64,000 nucleotides of DNA from assembly GCA_905221605.1 (NCBI GenBank), contig CAJNDS010002734.1, positions 62,001-126,000 of the forward strand. Reading direction: 5' to 3'. The notes under the pieces were generated by a model. It worked only from the letters and a program-made list of their open reading frames with translations. It had not been told where the DNA came from and did not search any database. Source of the stretch: Symbiodinium natans (taxonomy: Eukaryota; Sar; Dinophyceae; Suessiales; Symbiodiniaceae). The number at the start of each line of letters is the position of its first letter. Position 1 is the stretch's first letter. The position numbers and the translations under genes are program-made. Positions 17,701 to 23,262 of the stretch are shown in pieces.

Positions 17701-19805
17701 ATATCAATAATATCAATAATACCAATAATATCAATAATATCAATAATATCAATGATATCAATACTATTATTGATATTATTGAAATTATTATTCGTATTAT
17801 AATTTTTATTCATATTATAAATATTATTAATATTATTAATGTTATTAATATTATTAATATTATTAGTATTATTAATATTCTTCATATGATCAATATGATA
17901 GATATTTCTAATAGTTTGTAATAATACCAATATTCATTACTAGTTTAATATTTTTACCATCTGAATTTAATATTCATTATATTGCTAGTATTAATAATAA
18001 TATTTTTATTATACTATCATCTACAATGGGTAGAATAAATATTATTAACATTATTAGCATCATTCATATGATGAGTATTATGAATATTACCACTGTTTTT
18101 CAACATTCTTGATCTTCTTAACATTCTTAACATTGTGAACATATATTCGAACTATCAATAGCAGTCACAAATTACTATGATCACGTAACATAATGCTATT
18201 GATGATCTGCTACGATGTTTATATCATGCTATCATAGGTGCTGATGGATCTTTAAAGTGGTTGGCCGGGCCGCCCTTTTTCGGAAACAACCCTTAAACCC
18301 TTAAACCCTTCAACCCTTCAAGCCTTCAACCCTTAAACCCTTAAACCCTTAAACCCTTAAGCCCTTAAGCCCTTAAGCCCTTAAACCCAGAAACCCAGAA
18401 ACCCTTAAACCCTTAAACCCCTAAACCCTGAAACCCTTAAACCCCTAAACCCTAAACCCTAAACCCTAAACCCTAAACCCTAAACCCTAAACCCTAAACC
18501 CTAAACTTTGGTAGCTTTAGCCGTGTTTTAACAAGGAAGCCGCTGCATCCCTCCCCGCCCGTGCCAGGGTTGTGGAGAATGCCAATACATGGGGGGGGGT
18601 TTAGGGTTTAGGGTTTAGGGTTTAGGGTTTAGGGTTTAGGGTTTATGCATGCGGTCTTGCGGACTGGGGTTTAGGGTTTAGTGTTTAGGGTTCAGGGTTT
18701 GGCGGCAAACCTTTTGTTCTTTGGTTTTATGGGGTTCAGGCTGCATTTTGCATCAGTTGCGCCAAGTGCCTAGGGGCCTGGAAACAGGAGGTGGAAGGCA
18801 AGATGAGAAGAATGCCCAAGGAAATGGCCCACGGGCCCACATGCTGCAAATGCAAAGGTTTGTGCTTTGCTGCCCGAAACCCTAAACCCTAAACCCTACA
18901 CCCTTTTCCCTCAACCCTAAACCCTAAACCTACAACCTCCCCATGGTGGCCCCCATGGCCGGGGCCTATCAAGTCCCAGGGTATGACGGCAAGGGCGTCA
19001 ATGAGGAACCAGTGCTTCAAGTAGTGAAGGCCCACTTTGCTCAGTCGCACTTCACGGCGCAGGCCGCGGTAAGTAGACACGGAGATCATGACGAAGAACC
19101 TAGGAAATGAGCCCTAAAAGGGTTTAGGGTCCATAGACCCTAGTAGGAGTTATAGTCGTATAGGGCATATGACCCCAACTTTAGGGTTCATTATATACCT
19201 TACTAGGAGTTATAGTAGTATAGGGCATGTGACCCCCAACTTTTTGGTTCATTTGGCCCCCCCAAGGAACTGGAGGATTAAGTCCATCAAGAAGATGGCG
19301 TCCACAGCGAGGCTGACCAAGAGCATCAGGTCCAAGGTGATGGGGAAAAGGCCAATTTGCAGCGGGGTCACGATGGCAACGTAGGCCAAAGCAAATCCTA
19401 CCACGACCTGCCAGCCAGAGGCATACCTTACTTGTCCCAGCATCCTTGGGGGAATTCAAGGTTAACCTTTGGGATTCTAAGGGGTAAAGGTCATCTACTC
19501 TACTACTAAGATACCATGCGCTCTCCGGGTCGATCATGTACCAGGGCTTGTTGAGGTGATGGGACCTCTTGCTGACTTCTCGCCAGCGCTCATCGAGTGA
19601 TCCCGAAAACGAAGTCCTAGGCCCGCCCGGAAAGTCGAGCTGGGGTTGGTCTTTTGGGTCCTGGCATGTCGCAGCTTGCACCCGAAACCCTAGCCCTAAA
19701 CCCTAGCCCTAAACCCTAAACCCTGCAAGGCCACGGCCTTTGTGAAGAGTTCGTCCACTCTCGGAGCTGTGACGATGCTTGTCATTCCTTTTGAGTCTCT
19801 CTGTC
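11922..19805 (-). CDS. Voltage-gated K+ channel-like gene with cyclic-nucleotide-binding domain (EAG/CNG superfamily)
   Basis: Twelve minus-strand exons join in phase into 577 codons plus stop: 19722-19805, 19515-19674, 19271-19426, 18930-19099, 15329-15410, 14416-14554, 14149-14197, 13892-13945, 13410-13497, 12897-12985, 12613-12701 and 11922-12497. The order of parts is: [16 protein letters not shown] before S1; S1 ([11 protein letters not shown]); S2 ([13 protein letters not shown]); S3 ([15 protein letters not shown]); S4 with basic residues in [21 protein letters not shown]5 ([13 protein letters not shown]); turret [13 protein letters not shown]; filter [11 protein letters not shown]6 ([20 protein letters not shown]); C-linker ([11 protein letters not shown]); and a CNBD-like domain. 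By family knowledge it should be a plasma- or organelle-membrane tetramer that passes K+ in response to voltage. The CNBD lacks an obvious classical phosphate-binding cassette, so ligand gating is doubtful. Donors are GT, GC and GA. The 5' end is unresolved; see the coiled-coil exons upstream. Confidence 0.88.
12613..12701 (-). CDS. Channel exon: C-linker
   Basis: 89 bp with acceptor AGAAAAG, reading [20 protein letters not shown] then VREFFLHNR. The GA donor GATCCTTTG opens a 115-bp intron (12,498-12,612) with a short inverted stretch around GGGTACTTAAACCC. Confidence 0.85.
12897..12985 (-). CDS. Channel exon: S6 and C-linker start
   Basis: 89 bp with acceptor GCGAAG, reading [20 protein letters not shown] then NAESQEFRQ. 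The donor GAGCCTCGG is again of GA type, and the intron includes a T(19)G(18) homopolymer junction at 12,721-12,757. Confidence 0.88.
13410..13497 (-). CDS. Channel exon: selectivity filter GYGD and start of S6
   Basis: 88 bp reading [20 protein letters not shown] then [15 protein letters not shown] is the K+-selective signature. The acceptor is GCCCTGAG and the donor is GATCTGAG (GA type). The phase fits the next exon only with the GA donor. Confidence 0.9.
13892..13945 (-). CDS. Channel exon: pore helix start
   Basis: 54-bp exon, acceptor GTGACAG, reading [17 protein letters not shown]. The donor GTGCCTCGG leaves one base, which with GC of the next exon makes Ser. Confidence 0.82.
14149..14197 (-). 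CDS. Channel exon: turret
   Basis: 49-bp exon, acceptor GCGCCAG, reading [16 protein letters not shown] plus one base. The GC donor is GCCACTTGCC. The join to the next exon restores FGFEENSS in phase. Confidence 0.8.
14244..14354. mobile_element. Family A TIR element inside a channel intron
   Basis: Ends CTTGGAGGTTCATTGGGTA and GTACCCATGAACCTTCACG. It lies entirely within intron 14,198-14,415, 47 bp from the acceptor, so this copy does not supply the splice sites used. Confidence 0.75.
14416..14554 (-). CDS. Channel exon: S4-S5 linker and S5
   Basis: 139 bp with acceptor GGGCAG, encoding [20 protein letters not shown] and S5 [20 protein letters not shown]. Ends VVDE with GC donor GCGTTCAGGG, the start of a variant telomere-like tract. 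Confidence 0.88.
14817..14956. mobile_element. TIR element with AAAGGAGGGACCC ends
   Basis: About 140 bp. AAAAGGAGGGACCC at the left is matched by GGGTCCCTCCTTT at the right. The inside is rich in CCCTA.ATA words. It lies in the S4/S5 intron next to a 13-unit TTTAGGG array. Confidence 0.65.
14966..15056 (+). repeat. TTTAGGG array
   Basis: About 13 heptamers, nearly perfect, with TTCAGGG at the right end. The next array (15,213-15,326, about 16 units) has the opposite orientation, so two arrays 150 bp apart inside one intron face each other. Confidence 0.97.
15213..15326 (-). repeat. CCCTAAA array at the S4 exon donor
   Basis: About 16 near-perfect heptamers ending in CCTAAACCCAC immediately at the S4 exon. 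In the sense of the gene the donor GTGGGTTTAGG is the array's first bases. Confidence 0.97.
15329..15410 (-). CDS. Channel exon: S4 voltage sensor
   Basis: 82 bp with acceptor TTCAAGCAG, encoding [20 protein letters not shown] with Arg/Lys at roughly every third or fourth position. The donor GTGGGTTTAGG opens onto a CCCTAAA array (15,213-15,326 on the plus strand). The long frame through this stretch is in another register and hides the exon. Confidence 0.85.
15650..16278 (+). repeat. Left arm of large inverted repeat
   Basis: About 629 bp whose reverse complement matches 17,001-17,622 almost base for base, apart from an 8-10 bp indel near the outer end. It includes the CAT/ATG trinucleotide run (encoding an artefactual His8) and the HindIII/XbaI-like word AGAAGCTTATAAG. 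The near identity implies recent formation or ongoing gene conversion. Confidence 0.93.
16279..17000. repeat. Spacer with repeated 14-bp palindrome CGGATACAAATCCG
   Basis: The 722-bp spacer contains the palindrome at 16325, 16387 (TATAA variant), 16444, 16511, 16617, 16817, 16875 and 16976, plus a degenerate copy at 16714. Most are preceded by CATCCACGGGGC. The last three units form a tandem of about 60-100 bp with CTGGCTTTGCACATGA(C/A)AGTCGTGCC. Translation gives the recurring ICIRPRG, which explains several frames here. Confidence 0.9.
17001..17622 (-). repeat. Right arm of large inverted repeat
   Basis: Inverse partner of 15,650-16,278. It begins at CCGGTGATAAATTTG, which is also the end of the last palindrome unit, so the arms extend into the tandem repeat. 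Its outer end passes into the AAT/ATC-rich field. Confidence 0.93.
17623..18090. repeat. AT-rich trinucleotide field (AATATC / ATTATT)
   Basis: Imperfect AATAATATC units run for about 130 bp, then TTATTAATA units. The outer side of the left arm (15,470-15,650) is also AT-rich with ATATTC words, so both arms are set in related low-complexity DNA. Confidence 0.9.
18290..18505 (-). repeat. CCCTTAAA/CCCTAAA composite array
   Basis: About 15 octamers CCCTTAAA or CCCTTAAG, with a few CCCAGAAA units, are followed by about 10 perfect CCCTAAA heptamers. The octamer and heptamer blocks are separate, as at 4,450-4,560. Confidence 0.95.
18930..19099 (-). CDS. Channel exon: S2-S3 loop and S3
   Basis: 170 bp reading [20 protein letters not shown] then [20 protein letters not shown]. 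The acceptor is TTTCCTAG. The donor GTTTAGGG is taken directly from a telomere-like array, and the phase (1) fits the S4 exon only with this donor. Confidence 0.85.
19100..19270 (-). mobile_element. Introner-like element forming a channel intron (family I, copy 1)
   Basis: The 171-bp intron starts GTTCCTTGGGGGGGCCAAATGAACC and ends GGCTCATTTCCTAG, so AAATGAACC and GGCTCATTT form short inverted ends. Inside, GTTATAGT.GTATAGGGCAT.TGACCCC is present twice in tandem. A related element forms an intron of the UPF0489-like gene at 30,023-30,135. Confidence 0.65.
19271..19426 (-). CDS. Channel exon: S1-S2
   Basis: 156 bp encoding [17 protein letters not shown] (S1) and [18 protein letters not shown] (S2). 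The donor GTTCCTTGGGGGGGCC splits a Gln codon. Joining to the next exon gives ILQ-FFVMIS with no insertion, as expected for the family. Confidence 0.85.
19515..19674 (-). CDS. Channel exon: pre-S1
   Basis: 160 bp ending in the conserved pre-S1 words [14 protein letters not shown]. The acceptor GGGTGCAAG closes the 47-bp telomere-like intron 19675-19721. The donor is GTATCTTAG, and the next intron is only 88 bp. Confidence 0.75.
19675..19721 (-). other. 47-bp intron made of telomere-like repeat
   Basis: From donor GTTTAGGG to acceptor GGTGCAAG the intron is six telomere-like units (TTTAGGG, CTAGGG and TTTCGGG variants) and little else. Phase is preserved (1/1) between flanking exons that read well. 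Confidence 0.6.
19722..19805 (-). CDS. Channel exon: N-terminal cytoplasmic segment
   Basis: 84 bp with acceptor CCGCAG, containing [20 protein letters not shown]. Phase 1 in and 1 out. The donor is GTTTAGGG, the first unit of the telomere-like intron that follows. The exon upstream of it is not identified. Confidence 0.6.
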
Positions 19806-19989
19806 CTGCGGGCCAGGGGTTTAGGGTTTAGGGTTTAGGGTTTAGGGTTTAGGGTTCAGCATCTCAAGTCCAAGCATTTCACTAGTAGAGCTCCTTACTC
19901 CGGTATCGAATATCGACCCACCCACCCAGTGGATCCCATAACATTATGAAAATATTTTACTTTATGTTTTAATCTTAAAATTTTTGGTT

Positions 19990-20265
19990 CAGTCGGCTGC
20001 CGGGTGGGCCCTAAACCCAAAAGGCAGCCCAGAGCAAAGCCTAACCTCAATAAAACCAGCCCCGCGTAGGCCCTAAACCCTAAAGCCAGCCCAGAGTAGG
20101 CCCTAAACCCTAAAGCCAGCCCAGAAGCTAGCCCACACTAGGCCCTAAACCCTAAGCCAGCCCAGAGTAGGCCCTAAACCCTAAAGCCAGTACCGAGTAG
20201 GCCCTAAACCCTAAAGCCTGCCCAGAGTAGGCCCTAAACCCTAAAGCCAGCCCAGAGTAGGCCCC
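19990..20265 (+). repeat. 30-bp satellite containing telomere-like units
   Basis: About nine units of AGCCAGCCCAGAGTAGG followed by CCCTAAACCCTAA. Each unit carries two telomere heptamers of constant orientation. Several units show point changes (GCCTGCCC, GTACCGAG) and the second is shortened. Confidence 0.95.
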
Positions 20266-20269
20266 CCGA

Positions 20270-21085
20270 GCAACCGGCAAATTTTGGTGGAAAACCGGGA
20301 AATTTCGGTGGAAAACCGGGAATTTTTAGTGGAAAAACCGGGAATTTTTAGTGGAAAAACCGGGACTTTTTAGTGGAAAACCGGGAATTTTTGGTGGAAA
20401 ACCTGTGTTTTTAGTGGAAAAACCGGGAATTTTTTGGTGGAAAAACCGGGAATTTTAAGTGGAAAACCGGTAATTTTTAGTGGAAAACCGGGAATTTTAA
20501 GTGGAAAACCGGGAATTTTTAGTGGAAAACCGGGAATATTTAGTGGAAAAACCGGGAATTTTTGGTGGAAAAACCGGGAAGTTTTAGTGGAAAAACCGGT
20601 AATTTTTAGTGGAAAAACCGGGAATTTTTAGTGGAAAAACCGGGAGTTTTTGGTGGAAAAACCGGCAAGTTTTAGTGGAAAAACCGGGAATTTAGAGTGG
20701 AAAACCGGGAATTTTTAGTGGAAAACCGGGATTGTGGAAAACCGGGAATTTTTAGTGGAAAACCGGGAATTTTTAGTGGAAAACCGGGAATTTTTAGTGG
20801 AAAACCGGGAATTTTTAGTGGAAAACCGGGAATTTTTAGTGGAAAACCGGGAATATTTAGTGGAAAAACCGGGAATTTTTGGTGGAAAAACCGGGAAGTT
20901 TTAGTGGAAAAACCGGTAATTTTTAGTGGAAAACCGGGAATTTTTGGTGGAAAACCGGGATTTGTGGAAAACCGGGAGTTTTTAGTGGAAAACCGGGAAT
21001 TTTTAGTGGAAAACCGGGAATTTTTAGTGGAAAACCGGGAATTTTTGGTGGAAAACCGGGAATTTTTAGTGGAAAAACCGGGAAG
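20270..21085 (+). repeat. 21-bp satellite (GTGGAAAACCGGGAATTTTTA)
   Basis: About 38 copies of a 20-22 bp unit; variants differ in A-run length (AAAACC or AAAAACC) and AATTTTT or AAGTTTT. A secondary period of about 330-340 bp is visible because GATTGTGGAAAACC recurs at 20,730 and 20,960. The 63-131 codon frames here (FSGKPGI repeats) are artefacts of the 21-bp period. Confidence 0.97.
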
Positions 21086-21253
21086 CCATTAGCCATTAAA
21101 TATACATATGATAGAGAGTGTTTAGGGTTTAGGGTTTAGGGTTTAGGGTGAACCCCTTCCTTCCAAAACCCTATCTTGGCCTGCCAGCTGGAAGGCAGAC
21201 GAGACATGCCGGACCTGGTCTTGCTGTTCCTGCGCAGGGTGCGCGGGCTTCTT

Positions 21254-21363
21254 TCCCAAAGGATCCATGTACCTATATAGTATATACTTGGGCCTTAAAG
21301 GGGTTCCTATATAGTAGCTTTAGGGCCAAAGTTCATACTATATAGGGACGTGGATCCTTTGGG
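21254..21363. mobile_element. TIR element with CCCAAAGGATCCA ends
   Basis: 110 bp. CCCAAAGGATCCATGTACCTATATAGTA is mirrored by TACTATATAGGGACGTGGATCCTTTGGG, and the inside again contains TAGGGCC/GGCC. It is palindromic over nearly its whole length. Single copy in the window. Confidence 0.7.
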
Positions 21364-21386
21364 TTTCGTTCTGCTTGACGGGAGCC

Positions 21387-21523
21387 TACTTGGAGGTTCA
21401 TGGGTAGCTATAAGTAGGGCCGAAGTAGGGTTAAGTTACAAGTCCCTGAATAAGGTCACAACCGTTAGAATGATAGTTACCCCACTTATAACCCCACTTG
21501 TAACTGCCCATGAACTTTCAAGT
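21387..21523. mobile_element. Family A TIR element
   Basis: 137 bp. Ends TACTTGGAGGTTCATGGGTAG and TGCCCATGAACTTTCAAGT. It lies just downstream (in the gene sense) of the coiled-coil micro-exon. Confidence 0.8.
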
Positions 21524-21589
21524 TTACGGACAAGATCTGACAAGCGTACTCGCGCCCACAAGGGTGTGACGTGGCCCAAAGTGGCTGTC

Positions 21590-22386
21590 CTGCAAACGCT
21601 TGTTCTCGGTCTCAAGCTCTTTTAGCCTCAAGTGCAGCGCAGATCAACAAGATGTTGGGGGTACTCTTCTTTGACTGGGGGTTCTTTACATGGACTTTCG
21701 CAGTTTGGGCTATGTTCGAGGCACCCTAGTTTTGGCAAGTGCCCATGTGGCAACACGCGCGCATGTTCGCAAGGCAACAGGCACCTTGGACACTACAAAT
21801 CCATGGTGCTAAGGCACGTCACAGACTGGTGTTCTAGCTCACGTGTCAGCTCCGCAAGCAGCTCTCGCCAACGCACGGCTGCCATGGCAGCTCAGGGTTA
21901 ATGTACACAAGATGATGCACTGTGTTTTAGCGCATCGCATTTCAGAGCCGGCTTGGCTGCGCAGTTTTCGGGGGATTTGTCCAGCATGAAACCTTTCTCA
22001 TGCTCCTGGACCAGACCACTACATGCCACAAGGCCTGCGAAGAGTGGATGTGCTGGTTTGCCCCATTTCTGTGGGGTGGGGGGGTGGACAATACCATGAC
22101 TCACAAAACGCACCCAGGGCCGTGCAAACCGATACTCTGTGTTCTCTGTGGAGGGACGGAGGGCTGCAATGAAGCAAATCAGAGCAAGAGAGAGAGCGAG
22201 AGAGAGAGAGAGAGAGAGGAGAGAGAGTGAGAGATCCACAGCTGAACAACATAAGGCAAACTCATGCGGCTCAAGAACGCAATGCTCGGGAGCATGTGAG
22301 GATGCTGCGAGCATGCGCCCTTTTGTCCCCCTCCAGCTGCGTCAAGGCCGCCATCACCTCGTGCTCGACTGCCGGCCAGAGACTCT
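21590..22386 (-). CDS. Coiled-coil exons, probably the N-terminal part of the channel gene
   Basis: Three minus-strand exons read as coding. 22319-22386 (LWPAVEHEVMAALTQLEGDK) has phase 1 in and 0 out with a GC donor. 21797-21878 (RWRELLAELTRELEHQSVTC) has phase 1 in and 2 out with donor GTAGTG. 21590-21626 (LKELETENKRLQ) joins it exactly, giving a leucine-rich heptad coiled coil. They lie on the same strand 1.8 kb upstream of the first assembled channel exon. A direct exon link was not found, so they may belong to a separate gene. An exon between 21,900 and 22,050 is likely but unresolved. Confidence 0.45.
22188..22232 (+). repeat. GA microsatellite
   Basis: AGAG-rich tract of about 45 bp. 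It generates the ReRe/LSLS frames seen on both strands. Confidence 0.95.
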
Positions 22387-22670
22387 CTGGAAGGTACCTA
22401 CTTGGGGACTTGGAGCGAGGGCCACTCCTCCTGTCTCGGAACATTGCTGCAGGGCCACGCCTTGCCTGTTGAAACGTGGCGACCTCGATCGTGAAATGGT
22501 CACGGCCTGTGACGCGGGCAATTCTGCAAGTGGTTCTGTTGCGAAGACGCTGCAACCCTAAACCCTAAACCCTAAACCCTAAACCGCTACTTAGAAGTAC
22601 CCATGAGCCTCCAAGTAGTTTGGGTTACAGTGCACTTCTTCGTGCCATTGCAACGCCTTCTATGGCCCGT

Positions 22671-22786
22671 GTACCCAGAGAGCCCAATACCCCTTAATTA
22701 AGGAATATAGCTTAAATCACCAAGGGATCCTTATTATAGTTTAAGGAATAAATCCTTAATTCAGGGGTATTGGGCTCTTTGGGTAC
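22671..22786. mobile_element. Family B TIR element, copy 1
   Basis: 116 bp. GTACCCAGAGAGCCCAATACC at the left is matched by GGTATTGGGCTCTTTGGGTAC at the right. The inside has TTAATTAAGGAATA and its inverse. Other copies are at 41,552 and 59,951. Confidence 0.85.
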
Positions 22787-23139
22787 CTAGTAGTTTGGTA
22801 TGTTGCCTCAGGTGGCTGCACCAGCGCAAAGTGGCGCAGAAGGCCATTGAAAGCCTCTAGATGGCGCGTCGCCTCCCAGCCTGGGTTTCAAGCTTAGAAA
22901 GCTAAACCCTAAACCCTAAACCCTAAGCCCTAAACCCTAACCCTAAACCCTAAACCCTTAAACCCTTAAACCCTAAATCCCCTGTCTGCAAGCACTCTTT
23001 CCCCTCCTGCACAGCTCGGCGAGCCCCTTCGAAAGCCTTGAGTGCCTTTAAATTGGGGCTTAGGGCTTTTAGGGTTTAGGGTTTAGGGTTTAGGGTTTAG
23101 GGTTTAGGGCTTTTAGGGTTTACGTTTAGGGTTTAGGGA

Positions 23140-23262
23140 TTTGGAGGTTCATGGGTACTGGTAACCCCGGGTATAATTCTCCTGAGAACCTACTTAGAGG
23201 AGTCAAGGGGGCTTATAAGTAGGGTTAGAATTGGGGTTACAAGCACCCTGAACCTCCAAGTA
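23140..23262. mobile_element. Family A TIR element
   Basis: Ends TTGGAGGTTCATGGGTACT and AGCACCCTGAACCTCCAAGTA. It is preceded by TTTAGGG repeats, and the 5' TIR follows the last repeat directly. Confidence 0.75.

Larger units (their letters stand above)
15411..18929 (-). other. 3.5-kb channel intron holding an inverted repeat and satellites
   Basis: This intron separates S3 from S4 and is over four times longer than any other resolved intron of the gene. It contains the 620-bp inverted repeat, the palindrome-rich spacer, an AAT/ATC trinucleotide field and several telomere-like arrays (18,290-18,505 with CCCTTAA variants, 18,598-18,645, 18,665-18,700). Confidence 0.75.

Noticed and set aside
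19181-19681. A 166-codon continuous protein in the channel region
   Set aside because: It reads through two introns. Only its first part (pre-S1) is in the coding frame; S1-S2 are in another frame after an 88-bp intron.
20270-21085. CRISPR array
   Set aside because: The units are tandem without distinct spacers, and the host is eukaryotic.
20434-21092. FSGKPGI / VENREFL repeat proteins
   Set aside because: Direct result of the 21-bp satellite.
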